The notes under the pieces: model-generated
Seen by the model: only the letters and a program-made list of their open reading frames with translations
What the model was told of the DNA's origin: nothing
Database searches by the model: none
In this document: one piece after another, positions 7,212-16,008 of the stretch
Position numbering within the stretch: the first letter of the stretch is position 1
How the letters are laid out: every line of letters begins with the position of its first letter
Position numbers and translations under genes: made by a program
Assembly (NCBI GenBank): GCA_016927115.1
Contig: JAFGNH010000063.1
Location: 1 to 35,102, forward strand
Direction of reading: 5' to 3'
Source: Anaerolineales bacterium
GTDB lineage: Bacteria; Chloroflexota; Anaerolineae; Anaerolineales; E44-bin32
DNA: 35,102 nt

Positions 7212-8726
7212 ATGGCTGAAGCAAACACTACAATCCTGACCATGCGGGGGATTAATAAAACCTTTCCCGGTGTAAAAGCACTCACCGATGTCGATCTCTC
7301 CCTGAACCAGGGAGAAATTCATGCTCTTCTGGGCCAGAATGGTGCTGGAAAATCCACACTGATCAAAGTTCTTACCGGCGCAGAACAGGCAGACAGCGGT
7401 GAAATAATCCTGGAAGGCAAAACGATCCATCCCCGCTCTCCACAGCATGCCCAGGAGCTTGGAATCAGCACGGTTTACCAGGAAATAAACCTCTGTCCCA
7501 ATCTGTCTGTTGCAGAGAATATCTTCATCGGCCGTGAACCCCGGAAACTGGGCAGTATCCACTGGAAGGTGATTGAGAGACAAGCAGCAGAAATCCTGCA
7601 AACAATGGGGATTGAAATTGATGTCACTCAATCCCTTGAAAGCTACTCTATTGCAATCCAGCAAATGGTTGCTATTGCCAGATCTCTCCAGATTTCGGCG
7701 CGGATCCTGATTCTGGATGAACCCACATCGAGCCTCGATGAAGATGAAACGAGTACGCTTTTTAACGTCATGAAACGGTTAAAAAATGACGGGATCGGCA
7801 TCATTTTTATCACCCACTTCATCGACCAGGTGTACCAAATCTCCGACCGGATTACGATCCTCCGCAACGGCAGGTTGATCGGCGAATATGAAACCTCAGA
7901 ACTCCCAAGATACAACCTCGTTTCTCTGATGATCGGCAAGAAACTGGAAAACCTGGATCAACTCACAGAACATCGAAATCAGGTACTGCAGAGAAGCAAG
8001 CATGAGCTTGTCCTCGAAGGCCGGCGTTTGGGTGCAGCCGGTAAGATTGAACCCTTTGACCTCAGCCTGTATGCAGGAGAGGTGGTCGGATTCGCGGGCC
8101 TGCTGGGGTCCGGACGCACCGAAGCAGCCCGCCTGCTTTTCGGCCTCGACCGTTGTGACTCCGGCATGATTTTCCTGGACCAACAGCCTGTGAAATCAAT
8201 GACCCCAGGCAAAGCGATCAAGTTTGGCATTGCATTCTGCCCGGAAGACCGTAAAGAGAATGGTGTGATCGCAGATCTGACTGTCAGGGAAAACATCATC
8301 CTCGCACTCCAGACACGATTGGGCTGGTTCCGCTTCCTCAACAGGAAACAGCAGGAAAAACTGACATCGGAATTTATCGACTCGCTCTTTATCCAGACAC
8401 CTTCCCCCAACCAGCTTGTGCGAAACCTGAGCGGAGGAAATCAGCAGAAGGTGATTCTTGCCCGCTGGCTGGCCATCAATCCCAGGATTTTAATCCTGGA
8501 TGAACCAACGCGCGGTATTGACATCGGAACAAAAGCAGAAATCCAGAAGCTGGTTCTTGATCTCGCCATGGCGGGGAAAGCAATTCTTTTTATCTCTTCC
8601 GAACTGGAGGAGGTTATTCGCTGCAGCCACCGTATCAAGGTTCTGCGAGGCCGGCAAATGGTAAAGGAACTCACTGCTGAAGAAGTAAATGGCAGCTCAG
8701 TGCTGACCGCAATTGCAGGGAGCTGA
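7212..8726 (+). CDS. ytfR: Sugar ABC transporter ATP-binding protein (YtfR-like, two ABC domains)
   Basis: A 504-residue fused ABC ATPase of the carbohydrate CUT2 type. The first domain has Walker A GQNGAGKST (41-49), the Q-loop YQE, a signature region SIAIQQMVAIARS and Walker B ILILDEPTSSLD. The second has a degenerate Walker A (GLLGSGRTE), FCPEDRKENGVI, the signature LSGGNQQKVILARWL and Walker B ILILDEPTRGID. Such asymmetry is normal for this class. Extended stretches (for example GIxTVYQEINLCPNLSVAEN and FITHFIDQVYQISDRITILRNG) resemble E. coli YtfR, the galactofuranose importer ATPase. The RBS AGGA precedes the ATG. It energises the two permeases encoded next. Confidence 0.93.
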   Translation: MAEANTTILTMRGINKTFPGVKALTDVDLSLNQGEIHALLGQNGAGKSTLIKVLTGAEQADSGEIILEGKTIHPRSPQHAQELGISTVYQEINLCPNLSVAENIFIGREPRKLGSIHWKVIERQAAEILQTMGIEIDVTQSLESYSIAIQQMVAIARSLQISARILILDEPTSSLDEDETSTLFNVMKRLKNDGIGIIFITHFIDQVYQISDRITILRNGRLIGEYETSELPRYNLVSLMIGKKLENLDQLTEHRNQVLQRSKHELVLEGRRLGAAGKIEPFDLSLYAGEVVGFAGLLGSGRTEAARLLFGLDRCDSGMIFLDQQPVKSMTPGKAIKFGIAFCPEDRKENGVIADLTVRENIILALQTRLGWFRFLNRKQQEKLTSEFIDSLFIQTPSPNQLVRNLSGGNQQKVILARWLAINPRILILDEPTRGIDIGTKAEIQKLVLDLAMAGKAILFISSELEEVIRCSHRIKVLRGRQMVKELTAEEVNGSSVLTAIAGS

Positions 8727-8734
8727 ATGGGAAC

Positions 8735-9766
8735 ATGAAAAACCGTATAAGACATTACACCAAAAGTCGACTCTTCTGGCCATTTGCTGCGCTGATCCTG
8801 ATTCTGTTGTTTGATCTTCTGTTTATCCCTGGCTTCTTTCGACTGGAGATCAAGGAACAACACCTTTACGGACGGATAATTGACATTCTTAACCGGGGAG
8901 CACCGCTGATGCTGATGGCACTCGGAATGACATTCGTCATCGCCACAGAAGGTGTGGACCTGTCTGTCGGGGCTATTGTCGCCATCGCAGGCGCGGTTGC
9001 TGCCATGCTGATCGGTGCCGAAACCGGCGTCACCCGCATCCCGCTTTTGCTGGTAATCCTGCTGACGCTGGGGGGCTCGATGTTGTGTGGGCTGTGGAAC
9101 GGGGTACTGGTCGCGAACCTGGGCATTCAGCCGATGGTTGCCACCCTGATTCTGATGGTAAGCGGGCGCGGCATCGCCAAGCTGATCACCAAAGGCCAGA
9201 TTCTGACGATTTACTATGATCCCTACTCATTCTTCGGCGGTGGCTATTTTCTTGGCCTGCCTGTCTCACTCTATGTCGTTGCTGCCGCAGCCGTGGCTGC
9301 CTACCTGCTGGCAAGGAAAACCTCCTTTGGCTTGTACATTGAAGCAGTCGGTATCAGCTCTGGTGCAAGCTTCCACAGCGGTGTCAATGAAAAACGCGTG
9401 AAACAGATCGCCTATATCCTCAGTGGGTTATGTGCAGGCATTGCCGGAATCCTGATCAGCTCCAATACAAAAAGTGCGGACTCCATCAATGCCGGCGTTC
9501 TGGCTGAACTGAATGCCATTCTTTCCGTGGTGATCGGAGGAACACTCATGACAGGAGGCCGGTTCTCCCTGCTTGGCAGTCTGATCGGAGCATTGATTAT
9601 CCAGAGCCTGACCACCACCATTTATGCGTTTGGTGTCCCGCCAACCGTTGTTTCCGTGGTGAAAGCGATTGTTGTTCTCCTTGTTTGCCTGATCCAATCG
9701 GAAGTAATGCATCAGAAATTCAATCAGTGGCTGAAAACCAATCGCAACAAGGTAGTTACATCATGA
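8735..9766 (+). CDS. ytfT: Sugar ABC transporter permease (YtfT-like)
   Basis: A 343-residue BPD_transp_2 integral membrane permease with about eight to ten hydrophobic segments. IDILNRGAPLMLMALGMTFVIATEGVDLSVGAIVAIAG and the later LSGLCAGIAGIL and LNAILSVVIGGTLMTGGRF blocks are characteristic of the CUT2 family and align by eye with E. coli YtfT. The start is 8 nt after ytfR and the gene overlaps yjfF by 4 nt (ATGA), so translation is probably coupled. It forms half of the membrane channel, working with YjfF and the YtfR ATPase. Confidence 0.92.
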   Translation: MKNRIRHYTKSRLFWPFAALILILLFDLLFIPGFFRLEIKEQHLYGRIIDILNRGAPLMLMALGMTFVIATEGVDLSVGAIVAIAGAVAAMLIGAETGVTRIPLLLVILLTLGGSMLCGLWNGVLVANLGIQPMVATLILMVSGRGIAKLITKGQILTIYYDPYSFFGGGYFLGLPVSLYVVAAAAVAAYLLARKTSFGLYIEAVGISSGASFHSGVNEKRVKQIAYILSGLCAGIAGILISSNTKSADSINAGVLAELNAILSVVIGGTLMTGGRFSLLGSLIGALIIQSLTTTIYAFGVPPTVVSVVKAIVVLLVCLIQSEVMHQKFNQWLKTNRNKVVTS

Positions 9767-10794
9767 AACTTAACCGAAAACACCTGCCCATTCTGATCAC
9801 CGTAGTCCTCTTTTTCATGACCTATCTGGCCGGCTCTCTCAGATATGACAACTTCTTCTCAACCCGGGTTTTTCTGAATCTTTTTATTGATAACTCGTTC
9901 CTCTTCATCACCTCCATCGGAATGACCCTTGTGATCATCAGCGGGGGAATCGATCTTTCCGTTGCCGGTGTGATGGCACTCACCGCCATGGTCTCCGCTG
10001 TCCTGGTCGAATACCACCATTTTCCGATTACAGCCGTTATTCCGATAGTTCTGCTGATGGGAACAATGATTGGGTTTACGATGGGGGTAATCATCCATTA
10101 CTTCAAACTACAACCATTTATCATCACACTGGCCGGTCTTTTCTTTACGCGCGGCATGTGCTATGTGCTCAGCGTGGATGCTGTCACGATCACCGACCAG
10201 GTGTACGTCAACATTGCCAAGACCAGGATCCCGGTCGGTGAAAAGAGCTTTATATCAATCGGGGTGATCATCTTTCTGGTCGTGCTGCTGGTGATTCTCT
10301 ACCTGACCCGCTGCACGCGGTTTGGCCGAAATATTTATGCGATAGGAGGCAGTGAGAGCTCAGCTGTGCTGATGGGCTTGCCGGTAGGTCTAACCAAGGT
10401 TATGGTTTATACTCTGAATGGGTTTCTATCCTCCCTCGCAGGTATTGTATTTACCTTCTACATGCTCTCCGGCTACGGGCGTCATCTTGATATGCTTGAA
10501 CTTGACGTCATTGCCGCAGTAGTGATCGGTGGAACCCAGCTGACCGGAGGGTATGGATACGTGATTGGCACTGTCTTTGGCGTGCTGATCGAAGGTGTCA
10601 TTCAGACCATCATCATGTTTGAAGGCACGTTAAATTCCTGGTGGACAAGCATCATGGTGGGTCTGCTGACCCTGTTCTTTATTGCTGTGCAGCGAATTCT
10701 ACTCGGGAATCGATCTGGCTTGTGGAAGAGTGCAAACCTGCTATCTGGACAACGTAAAAAACCAAGAGGTATCCAAACGGATACGACATCCTGA
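9763..10794 (+). CDS. yjfF: Sugar ABC transporter permease (YjfF-like)
   Basis: A 343-residue second BPD_transp_2 permease. I take the ATG at 9763, which overlaps the ytfT stop as ATGA, instead of an in-frame ATG at 9685. It gives MKLNRKHLPILITVVLFF, which matches the short N-terminus of E. coli YjfF. Family blocks include IGMTLVIISGGIDLSVAGVMAL, FIITLAGLFFTRGMCYVLS, FGRNIYAIGGSESSAVLMG, LDVIAAVVIGGTQLTGG and FEGTLNSWWTSIMVG. Two different permeases, rather than one used as a dimer, are a feature of the YtfQRT-YjfF system and strengthen that assignment. Confidence 0.92.
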   Translation: MKLNRKHLPILITVVLFFMTYLAGSLRYDNFFSTRVFLNLFIDNSFLFITSIGMTLVIISGGIDLSVAGVMALTAMVSAVLVEYHHFPITAVIPIVLLMGTMIGFTMGVIIHYFKLQPFIITLAGLFFTRGMCYVLSVDAVTITDQVYVNIAKTRIPVGEKSFISIGVIIFLVVLLVILYLTRCTRFGRNIYAIGGSESSAVLMGLPVGLTKVMVYTLNGFLSSLAGIVFTFYMLSGYGRHLDMLELDVIAAVVIGGTQLTGGYGYVIGTVFGVLIEGVIQTIIMFEGTLNSWWTSIMVGLLTLFFIAVQRILLGNRSGLWKSANLLSGQRKKPRGIQTDTTS

Positions 10795-10804
10795 GTGATC
10801 TGCC

Positions 10805-12391
10805 ATGTATAAAGTTTTCCTCGTAGAGGATGAAATTGTAACCAGAAAAGGCATCCGGAACACCATTCCATGGCGGGAGAATGGGCTGGAATATGCTGGT
10901 GATGCGCCGGATGGTGAAAAAGCCCTGCCGTTGATTCGGGAAACCCATCCAGACATCGTTATCACCGATATCCGCATGCCGTTCATGGATGGTCTGGAGT
11001 TGTCCCGCATCCTGCGGAAGGAGTTTCCTGACGTAAAGATCATCATCCTCAGCGGGCACGATGAATTTGAATACGCCCAGAAAGCCATCCCTCTCGAGGT
11101 CAGCAGCTACCAGCTGAAACCTGTTACACCGGAGGAACTGACCGGTGCACTGCTCGAAGTTACCGCTCAGCTGGATGTGGACAGACAGGAAAAGGCAGCG
11201 CACCTGGCTTTGTTGGAAAAATCAAGAGCGTATCATGAGCTGCTCCAGGAGAAATTCATCCTCCGCTTAATCACCGGTGGGCTTGAACCAGTGGAAACGA
11301 TAGCACAGAGCGAACGCCTGCATTTAAATATCGTTGCCCAGCGCTATCTCGTTATGGTTCTTGTTTTTGAACCGACCTGCAATCCAATTGAAGTGGATTA
11401 TGAGAACTACCAGGCCTTAAAACGACTTGCGGTGAGCGCAGTGGAAAAGAATCCGGATGTCCTCTGGTTTTATAAGGACATCGATGAATTGGTGTTACTC
11501 ATCAAAGGGATGGATTTTTCACCTCTGGAGACGGAAGCAGAATTCCTGTCCAATCTTATCCAGGAGACTCTTCCTGAAAAATCCACCTGCAGGCTGCGGA
11601 TTGGTATTGGAACAGCTTGCAGTTGCCTTGCTGACTTGAAAGAGTCTTACGCTGCGGCACAATATGCACTGGAAAATCGCACGAAGAATGCTGGGACACA
11701 ACCTATCGATACCTTGCTCTTTCCGGTTCTCAAGCGTGAAGATATCGAACGGATGCTGAATCTTGAGGACACGCAGGATTTTGATACTTTCTTCTCACGC
11801 GAGATCAGGCCGCTGCAAAGCGCCATCGAGCATTCGAATGTTTATCGGAATTACGTTCTCACGCACCTGGTATTCACCTGTGCCCACTTCATCCGCAGCA
11901 TGGGTGGAAACCCCTTCCATGTATTAAGTGATCTCGATTATCTGGAAAACAGGCTTTCGACCATCAAGGACTTCCTCAGTCTGAGGAACTTTATCCAGGA
12001 TACCGTTTACCGGACCCTGGAGTTCCGCGATCAGCAGGTTCATAATTTAAATAACAGTATCATCTGGGAAGCAAAAGCATTTCTCTCCGATAACTATCAG
12101 AATCCGGATATCTCACTGCAGGATGTGACCGGGCATGTGAATATCAGCACCAGCCACTTCAGCCGCATCTTTCGCCGCGAGGTTGGGATGACATTTGTCG
12201 AATATCTCACCAGCCTCAGAATCGAACAGGCTAAAGTGCTGCTGTGTACAACCTCCAAACGTGCCTATGAAGTGGCAGAAGAGGTTGGTTACAAAGATCC
12301 GCATTATTTCAGCACTGTTTTCAAGCGGTATGCTGGTTGTTCGCCCAGTGAGTATCAGGATTTAAAGCTGTCAAAAAATACCGGTGGGTAG
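10805..12391 (+). CDS. AraC-family two-component response regulator (YesN-like)
   Basis: A 528-residue regulator. The N-terminal receiver domain (1-120) has the acidic pair Glu8-Asp9, the phospho-acceptor Asp55 in VITDIRMP and Lys108 in QLKPV. A middle region of about 280 residues has no obvious motif, as is usual for YesN-type proteins. The C-terminal AraC/XylS DNA-binding domain (about 425-525) holds two helix-turn-helix units, ending with YEVAEEVGYKDPHYFSTVFKRYAGCSPSEYQ. The gene starts 10 nt after yjfF, so it belongs to the transporter operon and likely controls it. Its cognate kinase is the next gene. Confidence 0.93.
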   Translation: MYKVFLVEDEIVTRKGIRNTIPWRENGLEYAGDAPDGEKALPLIRETHPDIVITDIRMPFMDGLELSRILRKEFPDVKIIILSGHDEFEYAQKAIPLEVSSYQLKPVTPEELTGALLEVTAQLDVDRQEKAAHLALLEKSRAYHELLQEKFILRLITGGLEPVETIAQSERLHLNIVAQRYLVMVLVFEPTCNPIEVDYENYQALKRLAVSAVEKNPDVLWFYKDIDELVLLIKGMDFSPLETEAEFLSNLIQETLPEKSTCRLRIGIGTACSCLADLKESYAAAQYALENRTKNAGTQPIDTLLFPVLKREDIERMLNLEDTQDFDTFFSREIRPLQSAIEHSNVYRNYVLTHLVFTCAHFIRSMGGNPFHVLSDLDYLENRLSTIKDFLSLRNFIQDTVYRTLEFRDQQVHNLNNSIIWEAKAFLSDNYQNPDISLQDVTGHVNISTSHFSRIFRREVGMTFVEYLTSLRIEQAKVLLCTTSKRAYEVAEEVGYKDPHYFSTVFKRYAGCSPSEYQDLKLSKNTGG

Positions 12392-12519
12392 CGGTTAAAC
12401 GGTAATCCAGGTTAATTACTTTTCACAGAGGTAGAAATTTGACTCACTTAAGATGGTCAGGATTGTTGCATTCCCTCTCGTCACGATTGGCCTTTCGGCA
12501 AAACCAGGGGAGAGAACCA

Positions 12520-14067
12520 ATGGATAATCCCGAGCGCAGCTTTTTCATTGATGAATGGGTTGGTGAAAAGAGAAAACTGCTCGCTTTCATTTCGAGCTTG
12601 AAGCTTTCTATCCGGCAGAGGATCTACTTCTCTTTCCTCATTGTCATTTTCCTGATGAGTGCCCTCAATGTGGTTTTCGGGCTGCAAACTCTTCACTACC
12701 AGCACAGCTACGATGCGATCATGCGCAATATCACCACGGCAAACTCCTTGAATGGGTATGTATCCAGTGAAATCAACCGTGAAATGTGGCGTATTATCAC
12801 CGGGTACCTGACATTCGATGAAGGGATTCAGTACGATATTCTCGATAACACCAGCTCCCAACTGACGGAGATGATGCAGAACGCCGCCTCTCGTAGAGGT
12901 GAACTGAAACTGGATGTGATCCTGCGGACGTTGAATTCCCTGGAGAAAAGCATCGATGAAATGGGCGCGCTTGTGAATTCGGGTGCGGATACCGAGACCC
13001 TGCGCCAGGAACTGGAAGAAGTGATGTGGGTCGCAGGATTGATCGAAGCAAACATTCAGGACTACATGGTGTTTGAAGTGGTTCAATCCGAACAGCAGTA
13101 TATGCAAATCCGGGAGAGCTTCAGGCAGTGGCTGTGGATCAACGGCATCGTCCTGGCAGCGGTACTGATCTTCTCAAGCCTCGCCGCCTGGGTCATTTCC
13201 GAAAGTATCTATTCACCGATAAAGAAACTGCACGATGTCACCGCCACAATTTCAAATGAAGATCTTGATGTGCTGCTGCGGGGTGAGTACCACGATGAGA
13301 TCACCAAACTTAGCCTCACCTTCAATTCCATGGTGAACCGGATCAACGCTCTGCTGGAAAGCAAGGTCGAGGAGCAGAAGAACCTGAAAAAAGCTGAACT
13401 GCGCACCCTGCAGGCACAGATCACCCCCCACTTTCTTTACAACACCCTGGATACATTGATCTGGCTGGCAGAAGGCGGTCAAAACGAGGATGTTGTCGAG
13501 ATCGTGAAGGCACTCTCAGACTTTTTCCGCATCGGTTTAAGTAAAGGGGAAGACTGGATCACACTCCGCGAAGAAATTCAGCACACGCGGAGTTATCTCA
13601 CGATCCAGCAGATGCGATATAGTGACATACTCGATTTCGAAATCAGGATCAATCCCGAGATCCTGGACAGCACGGTGCTGAAACTTACTCTCCAGCCACT
13701 GGTTGAAAATGCCATTTACCACGGGATTAAGAAAAGCCGCGGGGGAGGAAAAATTATAGTCTCCGGGGAAAAACTGGATAACCAGACCATGCGGTTAAGT
13801 GTGATCGATACCGGCGCAGGATTCCCTCCCGAACGTCTGGCCCAGATACGCTCCGAGATTGAAAACTTCTCACAAGAAGTCCGGATCAAGGAAAGTGGTT
13901 TCGGTCTTGAGAATGTTAACAAACGGATCCGGTTATACTACGGCGAAGGATACAGGCTGCAGATCGACAGCACTTATATGGAACGGACCTGTGTGTCCAT
14001 TACTGTACCAATTCTCCATCAAGCCGTTGGAAAACAAGCCGCGAAACTTACGGAATCCGCCTCATAG
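12520..14067 (+). CDS. Sensor histidine kinase (YesM-like)
   Basis: A 515-residue membrane kinase counting from the ATG at 12520, which has a strong AGGGGAGAG site. A TTG at 12439 with AGAGG upstream is an alternative that adds 27 residues. Transmembrane segment 1 (about 32-53) and segment 2 (about 206-228) flank an extracytoplasmic sensor of about 150 residues. HAMP follows (about 229-282), then the His_kinase domain with QITPHFLYNTLD (phosphorylated His304), then an HATPase domain with PLVENAIYHGI, DTGAGFP and GFGLENVNKR. The architecture is that of LytS/YesM kinases paired with AraC regulators for carbohydrate uptake. The ligand is probably the transported sugar or the loaded binding protein (inference). 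Confidence 0.93.
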   Translation: MDNPERSFFIDEWVGEKRKLLAFISSLKLSIRQRIYFSFLIVIFLMSALNVVFGLQTLHYQHSYDAIMRNITTANSLNGYVSSEINREMWRIITGYLTFDEGIQYDILDNTSSQLTEMMQNAASRRGELKLDVILRTLNSLEKSIDEMGALVNSGADTETLRQELEEVMWVAGLIEANIQDYMVFEVVQSEQQYMQIRESFRQWLWINGIVLAAVLIFSSLAAWVISESIYSPIKKLHDVTATISNEDLDVLLRGEYHDEITKLSLTFNSMVNRINALLESKVEEQKNLKKAELRTLQAQITPHFLYNTLDTLIWLAEGGQNEDVVEIVKALSDFFRIGLSKGEDWITLREEIQHTRSYLTIQQMRYSDILDFEIRINPEILDSTVLKLTLQPLVENAIYHGIKKSRGGGKIIVSGEKLDNQTMRLSVIDTGAGFPPERLAQIRSEIENFSQEVRIKESGFGLENVNKRIRLYYGEGYRLQIDSTYMERTCVSITVPILHQAVGKQAAKLTESAS

Positions 14068-14169
14068 CAACCCTGGCACCGGGCAGGAACTCAGCATAGT
14101 TATGGCTGCCATAAGATCCTGCTGCCTGCTGTGAAAGCGCACAGGCTCTGCTTCAAACATCCTGGCAGA

Positions 14170-14529
14170 TCAGTGCTTACTATCTTCTGCTGCTTTCCAG
14201 CGTTCAGCCAGTTTCTCCAGCTCACAGTTGGCGAGGTCCAGTGCATGCTTCAGCTCAGTACGTGCTTTCGTTTCCAGTTCCCCGCTATGAGCCCGAGCCT
14301 GCAAGTCTTCGACATCTGCCTTGAGACGCTGCCCGGTTTCACTGGCTTCCAGATCGTCCAGCGCTTCCCGAATCGAGCTGCCCAGCTCCTGCAGCCCGCT
14401 TTCGAGGTCGCGCTGCAGCTGCACACGCTCCTCGCTTTCCCAGACACCTTAAAAGACCGCCTTCAGGTTCTCACCCAACCGGTGGAATTCATCCTTTATT
14501 TCCGGATTGCGATTTTGATCCTGTTCCAT
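14170..14529 (-). pseudogene. Small helical charged protein interrupted by one in-frame stop
   Basis: Reading from ATG 14529 (behind GGAGGT, with another ATG at 14538 out of frame) gives 26 residues, MEQDQNRNPEIKDEFHRLGE to NLKAVF. A TAA follows at 14451-14449, and then the same frame stays open for 92 more residues (GVWESEERVQLQRDLESG to EDSKH, stop at 14170). Both sides are in one frame with matching composition: rich in Glu, Lys, Leu and Ala and probably all helical. It was therefore one gene of about 119 codons. A change of GAA or CAA to TAA would explain it. A GTG restart at 14424 has GAGGAG only three bases before it. The function is unknown; it resembles short helical proteins of Chloroflexi, as far as I recall. 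It could be a true pseudogene, an assembly error or read-through. Confidence 0.7.
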
Positions 14530-14604
14530 GTGCCATACCTCCCTGTTTATGGATTCAATATTAATTTGACTATACGAGCATAACGCTGAAAATCAAATCT
14601 CTCA

Positions 14605-14621
14605 ACCCGGTCAGGCCGGGT
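14605..14621 (-). terminator. Possible weak terminator after hemW
   Basis: A 6-bp GC-rich stem ACCCGG/CCGGGT with a 5-nt loop lies 10 nt past the hemW stop on the minus strand. The following minus-strand bases contain several T but no unbroken run. It could serve as a weak terminator. Confidence 0.35.
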
Positions 14622-14630
14622 GAGATCGGG

Positions 14631-15836
14631 TCAACTACTGATAAATTTACAAAAGACCTGATTGCCAAGCAGGCGCCCCTTCACCGTCAACCTCAGTGAA
14701 TCGGCTGTTTGTTCAAGAAGGCCCTGGGAAACAAGGAGATCTATCTCCTCCTTGTACAACACCTGTGGTGACGTGCTGAAACGCTCGATAAAACGATTTA
14801 CGTTCACCCCTGCGCCGGTAAGGCGAAGCCCCATCATCAGAGTGTCCTCAATCTCACGCTGTCTGCTGATCGCTTCGCGTTCGACCACCGCCGCGCTGAA
14901 TGGGAACACATCCTGAGAAGGCTTCTGAAAAGCGCGGATGTAAGCCGCCGGATGAGCGATGGTCAGTGTGCGAAAGCCGCCCGCAAAACCAGCTGCGCCT
15001 GCTCCCACACCAAGATAGGGTTCATTTCGCCAGTACTGCAAATTATGCCGGCTGGCGTACAGAGGGAAAAAACTGCTTCCCTGGGTTTTGCCTGGCTTTG
15101 CCCAGTTGGAAATCTCATACTGTTCATAACCCTCTACTGAAAGAAAGCTGCAGGCCTGCTCATACATCTCTGCCATCACGTCCGGATCCGGTTCAGTTAG
15201 CCTGCCGGCAGCAAGCTCTTCCTGAAGTTTTGTGCCCTCTTCCACGGTCAACGAATACAGCGAGAGATGCTGAGGGCTGAGACGAACTGCCTGCTGCAGA
15301 CTTGCCTGCCAGCTTAGAGTCGTCTGACCGGGGATGCCGTAAATAAGATCGAAACTCAAATTATCAAATCCGGCTTCTCGGATCACGCTGACTGCAGCAG
15401 ATGTTTGCTCTGCAGTGTGGATCCGTCCCAATACCTGAAGTTCAACCGGGTCAAAACTCTGCACACCCAAGGAGATGCGGTTCACACCTGCTGCAGGTAA
15501 CCTTTTTAAATTCTTAAGGTCCGTACTGTCAGGATTCGCCTCAAGGCTGATCTCCGCCCCGCTCTGTAGTTTAAATACATCCCTGACAGTATCCAGCACC
15601 TGCCCGATCAGTGGTGCAGCCAGCAAAGAAGGTGTGCCGCCGCCAAAATAGACCGTACCGATCGGGAGTTTATACTGCAGCACTGCTTCCGCTGCAGTAC
15701 CCAACTCTCTCAGTTCCAAACAAAGTGCGTCAATATATCCAGGGATCAGACCTGCCAGGCCGGCATATGTATTAAAATCACAATATGAACAGCGGGCTCG
15801 ACAGAACGGAATATGGATATACAGGCTGGTGTCCAT
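14631..15836 (-). CDS. hemW: Radical SAM heme chaperone HemW (HemN-like)
   Basis: A 401-residue radical SAM protein. I chose the ATG at 15836 because the conserved LYIHIPFC block then begins at residue 5, as in the family. A TTG at 15875 is the longer alternative, and neither has a strong RBS. The [4Fe-4S] motif is CRARCSYCDF (Cys12, Cys16, Cys19). It has CxxxCxxCxF, as in HemW, and lacks the extra Cys of true HemN coproporphyrinogen dehydrogenase. FGGGTPSLL binds SAM, and ISLGVQSFD and DLIYGIPGQT are further family blocks. The C-terminal HemN_C domain is present. HemW binds and transfers heme; older annotations call it an 'oxygen-independent coproporphyrinogen III oxidase-like' enzyme. No other heme genes are nearby. 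Confidence 0.92.
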   Translation of the reverse strand: MDTSLYIHIPFCRARCSYCDFNTYAGLAGLIPGYIDALCLELRELGTAAEAVLQYKLPIGTVYFGGGTPSLLAAPLIGQVLDTVRDVFKLQSGAEISLEANPDSTDLKNLKRLPAAGVNRISLGVQSFDPVELQVLGRIHTAEQTSAAVSVIREAGFDNLSFDLIYGIPGQTTLSWQASLQQAVRLSPQHLSLYSLTVEEGTKLQEELAAGRLTEPDPDVMAEMYEQACSFLSVEGYEQYEISNWAKPGKTQGSSFFPLYASRHNLQYWRNEPYLGVGAGAAGFAGGFRTLTIAHPAAYIRAFQKPSQDVFPFSAAVVEREAISRQREIEDTLMMGLRLTGAGVNVNRFIERFSTSPQVLYKEEIDLLVSQGLLEQTADSLRLTVKGRLLGNQVFCKFISS

Positions 15837-15948
15837 AGGCAGGATTCTATCATGTACACCTTCCACCCCCCACAAACACCGGGGACTATGTTTTCACACC
15901 AAGGAATGTTCCTTCCGAAGCTCCTGCCGCTCCCTCTGCTATTTAGTG

Positions 15949-15976
15949 TGTACACAGCTGTCTGAGAAAGTATAAT
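15949..15976 (+). promoter_or_regulatory. Candidate promoter of the GAF-PP2C phosphatase gene
   Basis: TATAAT (15971-15976) lies 16 bp after TGTACA (15949-15954; 4 of 6 matches to the -35 consensus), 33 nt before the start codon at 16009. It sits in the 172-bp gap between divergent hemW and the phosphatase gene. Confidence 0.5.
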
Positions 15977-16008
15977 GAAGGTCAATTTGCTGCACGGAAA
16001 GTTCGGGT

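Noticed and set aside
14113-14127. Short CTGCTGCCTGCT-type sequence also found near 30674
   Set aside because: Only about 12 bases of low complexity, one in each of two unrelated intergenic regions; chance is enough.
14131-14583. Plus-strand 150-codon frame over the broken small gene
   Set aside because: Phe/Leu/Gln-rich shadow. The minus-strand reading has a ribosome-binding site and matching composition on both sides of the stop.
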